Assembly: GCA_015657535.1 (NCBI GenBank)
Contig: JADHZB010001336.1
Span: 1,288 to 58,463, forward strand
Origin: Nephromyces sp. MM_2019
Lineage: Eukaryota > Apicomplexa > Aconoidasida > Nephromycida
Reading direction: 5' to 3'
DNA length: 57,176 bases
In this document: one piece after another, positions 11,245-24,525 of the stretch
Layout: the number at the start of each line of letters is the position of its first letter
How positions within the stretch are numbered: the first letter of the stretch is position 1
Notes under the pieces: model-generated
Seen by the model: only the letters and a program-made list of their open reading frames with translations
Databases searched by the model: none
Told to the model about the DNA's origin: nothing
Position numbers and translations under genes: made by a program

Positions 11245-14200
11245 GCTCCTGTGCGGAGCACTAGTGTTATGTGGTGCGCGTGCGGCTGGCTTACTTTGTT
11301 ACTTGACTCTACCCATCGTCATGCACTTCCACACGTGCCCACAATTCCACTGGCCATCGAAATGACTGCACGATACGTAATTATTAAACGGAAGCAAACA
11401 CGTATGTCATGACTTCTGTAAACAAATGAGATAGATACTTCTGCATCTTATGATGCTTCCGCCCATATCGCAGCCAGTATTACAATACAGGCACACCATG
11501 CCTTCTTTATTCCGGCAGTTTTCAGCATTCAAAAATTTCTCCTCCCTGAAGTTACTTCTCAGTGTCTCCTTTTGGTTTCAAACGTACAGTCAGACAATGT
11601 AAATTCCCAGCTAAACTAAAATGGTTTCTTGAAACCTCAAATGATAAAACTAATGAGTCCATGCATTTTGTATCTTTCATGAGTTGCTTTTCTTAAGGAA
11701 GAAAACAGTGCAGAACCCGAAATTACACTGAAATTTATGCGAGATAGCATTGTATTTCCCGCTATTTACACGCGATGATTATAAGCCAGTTTTTTATTGA
11801 AGATAAAGTGACCTTGGCGTTAAATTTCATCATATGCGACATCTATCAGCGCTTTACAATATGAATTGTAGTTGCTCCAACTATTTGCATTCCTACTAGC
11901 ATTAATTAAAAAATTTATAAAGTTCCTAGCTGCTCGAACACATCCAGCACCACGTATCCCCCTGGCAGACTACTACTAATCTGAGGCCTGGAAACCCTCG
12001 CTCCAATCCGTTACTTGGAATTCGAAGCACCGTACATGTCCTTTGAAGTATAGTACTAGTCCCTTTTTTAATGCACTGGATATGGCGGAATCAAACTACA
12101 TAAAAACTAAGACGCACATGGATATTTCTGTACGTTTGCTACAATGTTCGCTAGGTACTCTGAGGTAGCTGCGAGAAGGTTTCGAGGGTATGTCACGCTT
12201 CTGATGTAGTAGTTAGATCCAGCTAGATTAGCATCGATGCCACTTTCCTTTGACGAGCGTAAAAAACCCAAAATTTCCAACCCTTGTCAATACATTTCAC
12301 ATTCTTATTCTGACTAGTAAGGGTTATTACTATGTTGTTCGCATGTATTCATACCGTTAAATTCACAACCCTCTAGAGAGATTTAGGAGCATAATAAAGA
12401 CTTCGTAAGAAAATGACTTTCAATTGGATACCATTGGTAGATCTATTATTCCAATATATACGGAAATGCTTATTCCACGAGACCCTTGGGTATTCTCCCG
12501 TTCATAATTCGTGCTGGCAGAGACACAACTTTGTTAAAACCCATGGCGTATTTGGTACTCGACTTATGCTACTCCTGGGCGCGTTGAGGCTAGCCAAAGT
12601 TTAATACAGCTACCGTGAGCCCCAGGCACAGAAAGGAAAAGCCTCATTCACACCGAAACTCATTGATTAAATTATTGAACCAAGCTTATGGTGAAAATAT
12701 AGCATTAGTCATATATATAAACGCATCCACAGATATGCTCTGCTGGTATCGTTTCCGTGCACCACTTCTTCCTCCTTGCACATTAACGTCACTCGCAATC
12801 GTGTTACATTAGTTACCTGGAAAATGTAGTACCTGGTGATTTTGCATCAATTTGTATCACTGAGCTCTTCAGACACTTTTTTTGCATCAGTCACACCCCA
12901 GGGTACTCTCAAAGTAAAAGGCATTAGCCCGACCAGCTTGGTACATATAAGACATTTTCATACTAGAAACCCATGGGCAACTACGATTGACCGACCCGCC
13001 TAGCCGGGGTACAGGTCAAGGGTCATCCTTATCATGCTGGCTGCCTCTACGTATGTCCCTTTGCTATCTGCGATTCGCCGCTCGTTAGTCCCCTCCGTAG
13101 TATTCGGGTCGCCGGCCTGGTGCCTATTGGTTTAGTCAACGACAGCGATTCTGCGGCCTGGGTTAAAAACTAAAGGCTTCAGAAACCCAATAGCGAACCT
13201 TTGAGCTGCGGGTTAAAAATGTGCCGTCTTTCCTTTGCCATACTTCATGCGATTCCATCCGCGACTGGGGGCTGTCCGTGTGCCGTGGATATACCATGTT
13301 TCGACAAATCCAGAGTGCGCCCCCAACCAGCGGCACTGCGATATTCGGTAGCTACCAAGGTATATCCGATTCACATACGAGAGATTTCAGCAGTGATAGT
13401 TCACACAGCACAGGTCAATTTTCAGATGACAGTACCGCATGCATGTACTCGTTTAGGCAGGCTATTTCGTAATTCATCGGAGGCGAGCATTCCAGGCAAT
13501 AGCCGTAACAATTCTGAACTACTGTCGTAATAGCACTGTATATTTGCGCTCACGGCCGGACAAAATTGTTAACTTTCGCGCTATTCATGGGAGTATCATT
13601 GCTTGTGCCCTGCAGTGCGCGATAATTCAATCTAAGCCCTTCTTTTGAGGTGTCAGTTTGCATAACTACTGTTTTTTACACGCATTTTCTTCCAAAATTT
13701 TGTGGACCCGTTGAGCAGATTGTCGATATCTGCATTGTGTTGGATGTATACTGATCTACATAGTAAGTAAAGCGGTATGTACGGCCTTGCGTTCAGAGGC
13801 TTGTCTTTTGGGGTTGAAAGATTGCTTATGTAGCCTTAAACGTGCGCTTTTGCTCTACTCCGATGACTGTTTCAGGGTACCGTTCATCCGCGCCGCTGTT
13901 TTTGTGCAGTTAAAGCTATCCTTATGTGAGTTTGCTGCTTATATTTATAGAAACCTCATCTCTTTCTGCTAGATGAATGAAAGCGCTGCAGGGATTGTGG
14001 AGCTTGCTTGATTTGTTGGATGAATCTGCGCTGCTTGCTTTGCTTTAGAGCCTTCATTGTTGTATGAATTGCGCTAACTTGTTCCCAGGTTTTCATTGCA
14101 TTCCTCAAGCTGTCAGTGATAAATTTTTTATGAGTACCATATTCCCATGATTGCTAGTCGAACATCTGTAAGGACGCTTTTGATGTGTATTGTTGACGGT

Positions 14201-14660
14201 GTCACCAATCTGCTGTTTAAGGGGCCTTGTAACTCCTTATGATATTCATATATTTCGCGTAGCCCTTTTGTCTGCACATTTTGACTGTGCTCCTTTGAGT
14301 ATGTTTGATATGCATTTTTTAGAATTTTTTTCTAGTCATGAAATTTTTATATTTGTCTTTTGCGACCCTACTTGCTCTCACCGGCAAATTGGCGACACGT
14401 TTTTGTATAGGGTGTTATAGATTCCAATTAACAGTTAGCTTGTGATAATGCCATGCTCTCTTGCCCTATTTTTGACAGTCTTTAGGATGTATGGTAACCC
14501 TTGGCCCGAATTAGTGGAATATAGCTATAAAATAGTTTTTGTTTAAGCTTGCATTATCTTGTATCTTGATTACTGACTCAATCCTATGTGATATTGGTTG
14601 TGGTCGATAAATTTAAGGGTTGCTCTTGCTGAAGTACATGCTTGCCCTACTTTTTTTCAG
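11245..14660. other. Intergenic stretch upstream of the DnaJ gene
   Basis: Several open frames of 60-110 codons occur on the plus strand (for example at 12413, 12615 and 13201-13530), but none has a recognisable product. The region is less AT-rich than its flanks, which lengthens chance ORFs. Two overlapping frames at 13.2-13.5 kb are both open; one is rich in Ser, Gly and Asp. From about 13.6 kb the plus strand becomes strongly T-rich, as in the introns of the following gene. A TTTTTTTCAG acceptor at 14651-14660 suggests an intron in the 5' untranslated region, so the promoter may lie in this stretch. Confidence 0.4.
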
Positions 14661-14682
14661 GTTTTGAAGCTGCTGTTTGAAG

Positions 14683-17600
14683 ATGTTTTTCCATTCATTT
14701 GGGGATTTCGGCGACTTCGCTAACAGAGGTGCTTCTCGTCCTCAAGAAGTTGACAACAAGAGATTGTACGAAGTTCTAAATATCAAGCAGAATGCCACTT
14801 CAAACGAAATAAAGAAAGCGTATAAAACGCTGGCTATAAAGTTCCATCCTGATAAGGGTGGAGACCCAGAAAAATTCAAGGAAATCAATAAAGCGTATGC
14901 CAAATTCAAGATCTTTTGTTATTGCATAGCGTGCATGTTTTCTATTAAACTTTTATTTCTTGCAGTGCGAATGGTTTGTTAACAATTTTTTAAGCTGTGG
15001 CTTTGGTGGAGCATATATTCATGAGGGTTCACGTGCTACTCTGCTTTAATATTTTAGTAGTGTAGCGTTTTAAAAAATTGTGAAGTATATTTCATGAAGT
15101 GGAGTACTGTTCATGATAACCTTGATACGCTGCGTACTTGTCCTCTTCTGGGCCCCACTTATTATAGTTCACTTAGGATCGTTTCTGCTGTTGCATCAGT
15201 GGCGTAGGTAGTACCATCAGGTGTTTTGAAATTTTCGGAATGGTTTTCCAAAGTTTAAGTCAACGTTGAAATTTATCCGAACAAAGAATTTCAATTTTTT
15301 TCAAAGCAAGGTATTACTATGCCGTTCACTTTTGCGCGGAAAATAATAATTTTTACATGATTTGATTGGCTATTTTCCCAAATTTCTGAGTATGTTATGG
15401 CTATTCAATCACTTTACGGATTAGTTTTCGTCAGTCGCGTCTTGTGACCAATTTTTATTGATATGAAAAAGTTTTTCTCCGACGGTTTTACAGCTATGAA
15501 GTCCTTGGTAATCCAGAGAAGAGAAAAATTTACGATGAACGCGGAGAATCTGGCTTGGAGACTGGTGGCAGTGACCCAACAGATGTAAGGACAGTTTTTT
15601 TTATTGCTTGACGGTCATTTTGTGGCAACACAATCACAGCAAGTTTTAATAAACACTTTTTTAAAAGATCAGATATATCTTTTTGATAATTTATTGTAGA
15701 CATACTATAAACAATTAACTTATTAGAGCTTTATTGGGTCCCACCTATCCATCAGGAGCTGGAATGCATGTTCATTGTATGATCATTATCGATCACTTGA
15801 CTTTCATATGTTTATAGGACTGTTTTTTTAGCTTTTTATGTTAAATTATGCGTACATTTGAAATATGATGTGGTGATCACTTTTTGCGGGTTTTCAATGT
15901 ATGTGAAATAATCGTATGGGAGCTTTGTAAATGGTAGTGTATCTCGAATATTGCTGGCTAAGTATCGTCTTGAAAATTCTCCCTACCTTTTTTGTTATGG
16001 CTTCTTAGTTTCTCGTCGTGTCTGCACCTATTCTTTTGTTTCGCGTGTGCAGGTTTTTGATTTCTTCTTCAAGGGAGGATCTTCCTCTCGTGATTCTGGA
16101 AAAAAGCGTAAGGGGGAAAATATAGTTACAGAAATCAGTCTCACTTTAGAGCAGGTAAATTCAGATCGTGCCATATTCAAATTTTAATATCCTACTTTCA
16201 AGCTAGCGGTTTTTGTATCTGAGTTCTATTAAATATATATATTTTTGTATGTCTTCTATCTGTTATTGAGGGGTTTATTGTGGTTTTGATATGCTACGTT
16301 GCTGCGTATGCTTTGCAGCTAATATAGTAAATTTGTATTTCGACCGTTGGGATTGTTTCATAACAGGTTTGAAGCTTTGAAGGATTTTTTTGGGAAATTT
16401 GTTTAATTTTTGTATTATATATGCCTTTTGTTCTTGTTTTTTTCGTGTAACATTTGCGAATGTTGTTATTTTTACAGTTACATGTTTCTATAGCTACATG
16501 CAGTTTTTCGGTTCTCACTTTTTATATGCTATTTTCTACATTTTGTTTTCCTTGAATTTTATCTTCAGCTATACAGCGGATGTGAGAAGAAAATGGCCAT
16601 CAGTAGGAGAACATTGTGCTCTAGCTGTAATGGATTAGGCGGTCCTGAGAACGCTTTCATTAAATGCTCAACTTGTGATGGAAGGGTAATTTTATTGATG
16701 TTTTTTTTATTGGAATTCCAAGGATAATTTTTGCTTTGCATTGTCACTTTTATTTGGATGAATATGTTGTTATATTTTTTGTACCCTCTGAAGAGCGAAT
16801 GTCGATTTACGTGAAATCGATAGATGGCATGTTTGATTAAAGGCAGTATGTTTTGTAGTTTTATAAATCCTGTTTTCGCTTGTAATTTTTTTTGGTTCTA
16901 CCAGCTGTTTATTCATTTTTCCGGTTTGTATGAAGGAATTTGATACAATACAATGAATGGCTATATCGAGTGTAAATTTGAAGCTGATATGTCGTAGTAG
17001 AAGTGGAAATTTAAGTTCATGCTTAAAATGATTTACTCCGTATGCTTTGAGGCTATTTGGATTAAGGATTTGAAGTCCTGTAGGTATGTACAAGTTCCCA
17101 ATGGATAATCTTGTTTGTGCTTATTCTTTTCTATGCTTCAACTTCGGGCCTAATTTTTTTTGCTTTAGAAGGTCTGTCGCCGATTTTTTTTGTTGAGGAG
17201 ATATTTAGTGATATGTACGTACATTCAGTTCCTTCGCAGAAGTGTTTGAGGATTTGGGATTCTCTTCGTTAATTATCTGTAGAGGTTTGCTTCCATAATT
17301 AGCTTTTTTTACCGACAGTACTATCCGAACTTGCGTTTCTTGTGTCTTTTGTGTGCGCGCTTCTTATCCTGTGGGCATATTGGTTGTATGTCCCCTTTTT
17401 TTGTCATGTGTGTATATGCGTCTTTTTTATGTAATTTTTTTCATTGCCTTCACTCCGCATCTTGTGTGCTTCTATCCCTCCATGTATTTATAGGGCATCA
17501 TAGTGATAACTCGTGCTATGGGACCGATGATTCAGCAAACTCAGTCGGCTTGTAGCGCATGCAAAGGTCAACGGAAAATTATTGCAGAATCTAAAAAATG

Positions 17601-19890
17601 TGTTCCTTGTGGTGGAACTGGTGTCTATCATGAAAAGAAGCTGGTTACGATTGAAATTGAAAAAGGTACATAGTGACTTAGTTTAGCATTGTGATAGGTT
17701 CCTGCAAAGTTTGAGTGCAGTGACTCGTGTTAGCGTTTGGTGCCTATATAGTCGTTTTGTTTCGTAGGAATGTGGCTGTACATTAGCAATTTAAGCATTT
17801 TTGTAACTTCTTAAAGCAATTTTCTGCTTTTGTACTCGATTTATTTGTTATTGCATGAACATTACATGATGTAGACTCCAGTTTGGTTTGTTTACTAGAT
17901 ATCTGCATGACTAATCATTTTTCTTGCCCTTCTTACCGCTTTTAAGCACACGGGCTTTCAGCAGTGCCACTCGTTCACTTGTTAGTGTTATGAATTTACG
18001 TTGACCTCTGTCCTAGTTTTCATGTATTACTTTTTACTCTCTTAAGTGGTTGTGTGTGCGCGTCCTGATGTATCTTAGCTTGTTAGTAACAATTTTCTTC
18101 GTTTAGGATGTATGGATGGTGATAAAATAATGCGCCGTGGCGAAGCAAATTGCAATCCTGGAGAAGTTCCTGGTGATCTTATATTTACTATTAGTCAAAA
18201 AGTAAGCTCAGCTAGCCTGATCACCGGTGTGTGTATTTGTCTTCATATTGGTGCTCATTCCGTAATAGTGTTTGCTCCAGATGAGTACTGTCTCATGTGC
18301 TTCCTTGTGCTGATTGTGGTTACTAATACAAGGCTTATTTATTCACTTTTACTTTGCATTTACCGCTGCGTACGTATGTGTCACATTGAGGTATTTTACG
18401 GTTGCTCTTTTGGGTTCTTGTATATTGATTTGTACTTATCAACGATTAGTGCTTTGTGTTGCAAGTTCCTGCCTCAGTATGAGCTGCATTTCAGCCTGTT
18501 CCTGTATCTCATAGCTTATAAGTGTGTTATGAAATGAATTATTTTTTGTTGCAGTGTGTAGGTTGCAACTTTGAAATCCAATGTGCAGTTATGTTCATGT
18601 TCTCTGTGTTTTTGGTGGGTAGCCCTACTGGGCTGCTTAAGCCTCTGCAGAAAAATCCCCAGATTTGTATCATGTCATCCATTGAGATGCGCATTTCATT
18701 GAGCTGTTTCTTTCTGGCTTCGTTTGAATTTCAGAAACATAACGTTTTTACCCGTGAAAAGGCTGATCTGTACATTACTAAAGAGATAACTCTTTCCGAG
18801 GCGCTTACTGGCTATGAGTTTGTAATTACACATTTAGATAAACGTACATTGCTGGTGAAGGTAAGCGAATTGTTGTTTTCGCAATTGATATGCTTGGTAT
18901 TCTTCGTTTGTTTATCAAACATGACGTTTTTTATTTAATGCGTGTTCATAGTATGCTGCTGGTTTTTTATTTGCTGTAGATGCTGTCTTGTTAGTAATAT
19001 TTAGTGAAATTTTGAGCAAGGCATTGTTCAACACATCGCTCGACTTCTTTTTTCAAAGTGATATGAAGGCTCTTGGATTCGAGTAAATCCTTTTTAATAT
19101 TACCATGACGGTGCTAAGTTTTTACTCGTTAATCTAGGTATTTGTTTAACTAGAGTGAAAGTAGTTATTTTTTAAGGGTAGAGAATGTTATTCGGAATTC
19201 CTAGATATACAATCCGCTTTAGTCTGCCTTATAGGCTATCAATTAAGGTTATTGGAATTTATCCTATCATTGTGATATGAGCATTTCTTGCGTGTAGAGC
19301 AATCCCAACGAGATAGTGCAACCAAGGCAAATTCGAGGAATTAAAGATGAAGGGATGCCCTTTAAGAATCAAAGTTTTAACAGAGGCAATCTATTTATTA
19401 AGTTTGAAGTAATTTTCCCCGTGAAACCGTTTTCTATGCCGGATCAAGATGCTTTACGTCGTATTCTACCGCAGCCTCCTAAGTTACGGGTAAGCGAATT
19501 TTTTTAACGTGAACCGTGTTTTATGTTTGACTTTGTTTTTCTGGGGGGCAACGGGTCTTTGCTCTTTATCTTTTGAGCATACTTTTGGTGATGAAATCCT
19601 ATCTGGCTCTCACTTGCCGATATGCAGGAAGAAGTTTCAATTTTTTTCCTTTAAGTCCGATGAGATTTTATTGCATGCCTGAATTTTTGCACTGCCGGAA
19701 TGACTTACTTTCGAAGTTGAAGCACTGAAAATTTTTATTTCTTTTATAGTTACCTTCCAATATGGCATTCGAAGAATTCGTACCAGTTGAGCTGGCAAAA
19801 TCAGAAGATGCGGCTGCTTCCAAATCTGCTTATGATGATGATGATTCAGAGGAAGAGGGCCACCCCGAAGTTTCTTGCAAGCAACAATAG
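14683..19890 (+). CDS. Type I (DNAJA-class) DnaJ/Hsp40 co-chaperone
   Basis: Nine exons join into 415 codons without a phase error: 14683-14894, 15494-15584, 16053-16154, 16569-16685, 17494-17665, 18107-18201, 18735-18860, 19298-19489 and 19750-19890, ending at TAG. The J domain spans about residues 26-88 with HPD at 55-57. A short spacer (exon 3, KKRKGENI) replaces the usual Gly/Phe-rich linker. Four zinc-binding CxxCxGxG-type repeats begin at Cys152, Cys168, Cys194 and Cys210; the third reads CSACKGQR. The client-binding beta domains follow, then an acidic tail (DDDDSEEEG). The last four residues, CKQQ, form a CaaX box for farnesylation, typical of the cytosolic DNAJA1/Ydj1 class. The role is to stimulate Hsp70 ATPase and deliver clients, in cytosol and on membranes. 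Introns are about 420-810 bases and T-rich. ATG 14683 follows a 5'UTR acceptor and no nearer ATG is in frame. Length matches the family. Confidence 0.96.
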
Positions 19891-22860
19891 ACTTATATGC
19901 TCTTATGCCATTATTGCGTTAATAGGTAATTGGACTTCATATTCCGTGTTAATTTATTTAAGCAGAGGGATTTTTTTTCAAGTCTCCATCTGTGCCTCAT
20001 GCTTAGGTTACAATTGGAAAGGCGCTTGTTTGTTTTTAGTCGTTTGATAGGATTTTACGTTGCCTCATGCTCCATAAATATGTTTAGAGCTTCAAAGTAA
20101 CCTGCGTACCAGTTTTGCTCGTTGTGGAAACGGCATTATTTTCGAAATCATGTAGGATTAGTTTTTGAATTAGCAGATTGGTCGTTTGTGTCTGAAAGCC
20201 TTTGTGTACCTGATTAAACACTGTTTGTATCTCCAAAAAAAATCGATCTAGAGAGTGCCTTTTTGCATTTCCAAGCTGCTGTATACCTTGTCAAGGTTTT
20301 ATTATCAAGCAGTTAAAAGCAAGGCGGAAGGTGCGAGCTGTTTTGCGCGGCATTTTTGTTTTTCGCCTTCGATTATTTTCGGGGAATACTAGTTGAATAA
20401 CCGGGGAAGCTAAATTGCAGGGCACGCATCAGGGAAAACGTATTGATATTCTCTATTAGGGTAATCTGGTTACCCTAATTAAGCTAAGTAATCTTGCACG
20501 ATGTGAAAGCGAAAGTGACTACCTTCTAGGGATCCTTTACTTGTTATTAAGTATTGTTACGTGCCTCGTTACGATGGGCGCTAGTGCGATGGCGGTTAAT
20601 ATATGATATTTTTATTTGCATATCGCACTTTGTGAATGCTGCGGCATTATTTGCTTGTGTGCTGTTGAGAGCTTTGAAACTTTTATAGTATGCTGCGTAG
20701 AATTTTGTTCCGCGTTATGAGCTCTGGGTGCAATTTTACTGCTATTTTGGATGGTTCTACAATTTGAGACGTGATAGTCGCATTTATTGAGATGAGATGC
20801 TTATTCAGTCTCGTATTCCACATTTTGAATATCCTGGGGACCTTTAACTGTCCTGAGCCATTGTGGACAGCCTGTTGCGTAATTTTGTTTCTTTGATTTT
20901 ATTGTCAAATTTACATTGCATCTTTTGGTATTATCTTACCTCCTTAACTCTAAAATTTTAAGGTTTTGAATTAGGACTTATGCGAAAATTAGCGGTTAGA
21001 GTGCTTCGTTGCTGCCCTTCAGTTTGTTCTCTTCGCTACTGTTTTAGGCAAAGGCAATCACTTAATTTCAGATGCTATGAGAGAATTGATATTTGGCACG
21101 TATTTTAGTAATGAGCTAATATTTTAACTAGAATGTACCCTGTTTTTTCTATGCGGTGTGTTATCTTTTGAATCGCTATTGCTACGGCTATAGTGATGAC
21201 AGTTATGAATAAGTTGTTTTAATTACTTGATGAGATGTCCTGTCGGCTTCGATTTTTGGAGGCTATCCTTGACTTTGTGGATTTTCCCGCACCCCCTTAA
21301 TTGTCCGAATCTTAAATATGGCCACGTGCGCTCTTGTGTCATACTTGTGCTTAATTTTGATTTTGTTGCCCCTGCAGGGTCTTTTTGTGCAACTCCGCCG
21401 GCTATGTTTTCTCAATTATTTGACTAGCGTTATCATATATTGCTTGCAATATATTTATGAAAATATGCGGTCAATGCTGTCGAACCAACGGAACAATAGT
21501 GTGAGACTCAGCGATGATAGAGTGAGTAGACATGTCGGATACTTCTATTTTCCATCTTATATGTCTTAATTCAGCGTGGCATCGTTAACTTCCGTTAGTC
21601 TCGGTGTAGGAGGTTCCCAGTTATAGTGTTCTAATACGTAGAATGGTTCTTTTGGAATATGAAAGTGGTGCTCGTCTCCTTTTGTTATTTGCTGTGCTGG
21701 TGCTCTTCAGAATGGGCCAGATTTGAGATGTTTATAACTTGCTTACGCCTGAAAATGCGTTTTATTGTTTATACTCTTTTCCATTGCTTACTATTTTCTT
21801 ATGCCATAATACTTTCAAGCTTTATTTAATCAGTTTGGTACATCTTTTTTTTATTGGTGGTTTGGCTAAACTGTACAAGTTATTGCGACGCGATTGAAGA
21901 TATGTTGATAGAAGTAATTCACTTCACTTTCATCAAGGTTGGCAGTTATCGCTGCTCAAATTTAACCTATGAACTAAATGATCCTTAATCTGAGGATTTT
22001 CGTATTGCATATATTGGCTTTCAAGCCTTGTTTCGTTATTGTAGCGGTGCCACTTAGCTTTGTAGGGGAAACTCACTGGAGCGCTACAAGTGTGAGTGGT
22101 GTTTGTGCACCTATCTTCAGCAAGTTTGAGTTCATCTACCAGTAGTTCTGATGAGACGCTGGTGACGCTACCAGTATGTCTTTTGACGGTTACACAGGAA
22201 TTAACCCTGTGTTTAAATTGGTTTTAGCGCTGTATTTTTTCGCCCAAATACTAGCTGAACTGATCTGTGAGAATACGATGCGCATAGAATAAACCCTGAT
22301 GTCTAACCTTCGCTTGGTTAGTAACTTAAATCGGCATCTTGCTCTTGTCAACGGAGTAACTACTTGTTTGATCTAGATAGATACTGATGGGTTTCACCTT
22401 TGTATAGGTAGGCTATGAATTCCGTTATTTTTGCATCTTGCCCAGGCTGAAAAAGTGTGGTTTGCCTTTCCCCTGCTAAAGCAATAAAAACATGCAAAGC
22501 TGGCCTGCTGCTACCCGTGCTCGCTATGCTTGCTGCATGAAGATAGCTGCGGGATCATTATGGGCGCAGTCACCTACGTGTGTTGTAAATTTATGATTAT
22601 ATTGTGATGCTGATAACGGCGCAACGGGATGGTATGGGAGCCTGGTGGCGCTATTAAATGACTGTTGGCTTCCTCAGGCATTATAACGATTACTTAGCAC
22701 CGTTATGGGCACACAATTTGCAGGTAGCGGTCTGAAAACCCGTATACTAGGGCTCGAAGTTCCTCCGTGATATTGATGCGCTTCTTATGTCGATTTTTTG
22801 ATATTTTTTCGAGATATTATTAACTGGAGGTTGAAAGGTACTGCGATATTGTTATGATAC
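19891..22860. other. T-rich intergenic region after DnaJ
   Basis: The plus strand stays T-rich for over 2 kb beyond the DnaJ stop, so this probably contains its 3' untranslated region and spacer. Open frames at 21227-21569 are hydrophobic and look like chance reading of T-rich DNA. I see no convincing exon here. Confidence 0.5.
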
Positions 22861-22970
22861 TGCTTTAATGGATTCACTTGCGTCGCTGATCAAACTTCGG
22901 CAGTCATATTCAGCCGATCTTCTCGTGTTTCGAAAAAATGCAAAGGCAGTCTCCTGGTATGGCTGGAATG

Positions 22971-23179
22971 CTAGCGCGCTGGCGCTGTGGCTCTTAGTAT
23001 TGTATGCTTCGGCAATGGCTGATTGTCTTTATAGAGCTGAGACTCGTTTCCGCGACCTGCATTGCTTCTCTGCCCCTCATCCGTCAAGTCTCCGGTGTCC
23101 TCGTCAACATAGTCCGTGCTTGGAAAAAAATCATTGCGCGGTGTGGAAATCTCTTCCCGTGATATTAAAATATCAATGT
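22971..23179 (-). CDS. Candidate exon of an unidentified minus-strand gene
   Basis: After an acceptor-like ACTTTGCAG on the minus strand, 68 codons are open to TAG at 22973-22971. The composition is hydrophilic and acidic, unlike chance ORFs here (for example DYVDEDTGDLTDEG and KDNQPLPKH). The longer plus-strand ORF opposite (22868-23293) is rich in Cys, Trp, Leu and Ser and is better explained as the shadow of this frame. A donor GTCGCGG inside (after SNA) is an alternative end. Minus-strand open frames continue at 23.46-23.99 kb, so a gene entering from the right is possible. Function unknown. Confidence 0.4.
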
Positions 23180-23460
23180 CTGCAAAGTGATGTATTCCCG
23201 TACTTTATATGCTGTCAAAGTACGTCGTTTAAGTTTTCAGTTGGTGGATTCAGCGCGTTACCGCGACGGTGCTCCTTCCTGTACCTGGTTTAGAGCTTTA
23301 GCAGTAGATAGGGGGGCCACCGTAAACGCCTTGACACTGGTACATGAGCAGTATTAGGCGTTTAGCTGCTTTCTTGCGGTAGAAGCTCAATTTGATGCAG
23401 TAAAGTTAACTGCACGAGCTCAGAGAACGTCCTTGTGTCAACAGGCTGCACCTACGGCAT

Positions 23461-23986
23461 TCAATGTAGAACTATCGAGAATGTGGCATAGTATTCGATT
23501 CGCCTCGTGGAGTTTCCGGCCATTATTGCAATGGTAGCGGTAGGGCCGCAAGTAGTGTCAGGATTGCCGCACTTGCCTGCTCGTGAAGGCGTTAAACGCT
23601 GCTCGCGAATAGCGGTCTTCTGCATTGAAAAGATCTCATAATGCTTGTTTGACCTTTCAAGGCTGCGTATTAAGTTCACTGGAAAAAAGATGAACGCACC
23701 ATTAATCATTGCTACGTAACTATATCGTAGACGCATGGAATCCGCCAGTGAATTGCCACCACTAGTAGCTTTAAAATTGGTGAGCACGCAAAACGTGCAG
23801 GGTATGTCTGAGCTTGTCCGTAAAGCTACAAGCGCTTTTGATTGGTTTCTCGAAGAAGCACCGGCGATCTTTCAGCAGAGTGAAAATTTTGCGGCTGGAT
23901 AATAGCCCTGATGGCTTGGCGCACCATACTGCGGGACTTCTGATACCATAAGCATACATGTGCCCTGCATACAGGCTCTGGTGCAT
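23461..23986 (-). other. Minus-strand open frames, unresolved
   Basis: Two minus-strand frames are open here: about 71 codons from an ATG at 23986 and about 108 codons from 23787. A third frame over the same DNA, starting after CTCGATAG, is also open and basic/helical. With several frames open at once in this less AT-rich patch, I cannot say which, if any, is translated. They could be upstream exons of the candidate at 22971-23179. Confidence 0.2.
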
Positions 23987-24378
23987 CCTATCGAGGTGAG
24001 CGTAGCCGGCCTCCGCGGCATTTTAATTATGAAATGTGAGAAACCTATTAAACCTATACTATAAAATTGGTGTCACGCTATACTGGAAGTGCTCATCCGC
24101 GCTTGCTTCAATTTTAACTACACGCCCCAGCTAGGCTGCTGGGTCATGAAATGATACGTTATCCTGATGCTGCATAAGCAGTTAATGTATAAACGGATAT
24201 ATTTCAATCTATACTCTACGGCCCTGCGCTTGCGGCCTCCGGAGTAAACGTCTGGATAATAGAATCAACCGTATAATTTCAGTGCCGTATACACCTTATG
24301 GTAGCAGGGCAGAATAGTACTTTCCATGCATATCTTCATTCACGAGCCCTCCACGGACGGTTAAAGTGAGGAATTCGC

Positions 24379-24525
24379 ATGTCACTACCGGAACGGTATA
24401 CTCCAGAGCTAGCGAAAAGATGCACTCCATCACCAAAGGATGACACACTCACAAGAAGATGTATTTCATCACCAAAAACGAAATACCCACGACTAAGAGA
24501 GAGATCCACTTCTGAACTTCCTTAG
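24379..24525 (+). CDS. Candidate short ORF with an internal repeat, unidentified
   Basis: An ATG opens 48 codons ending in TAG. The product is basic and Ser/Pro-rich and contains two similar segments, AKRCTPSPKDD and TRRCISSPKTK, that repeat at DNA level as well. It might be a first exon or a short gene; the frame at 25099-25332 could be downstream of it. No family recognised. Confidence 0.3.
   Translation: MSLPERYTPELAKRCTPSPKDDTLTRRCISSPKTKYPRLRERSTSELP

Noticed and set aside
22868..23293. 141-codon plus-strand ORF
   Set aside because: Composition is Cys/Trp/Leu/Ser-heavy and the opposite strand carries a more protein-like frame with an acceptor; judged a shadow.
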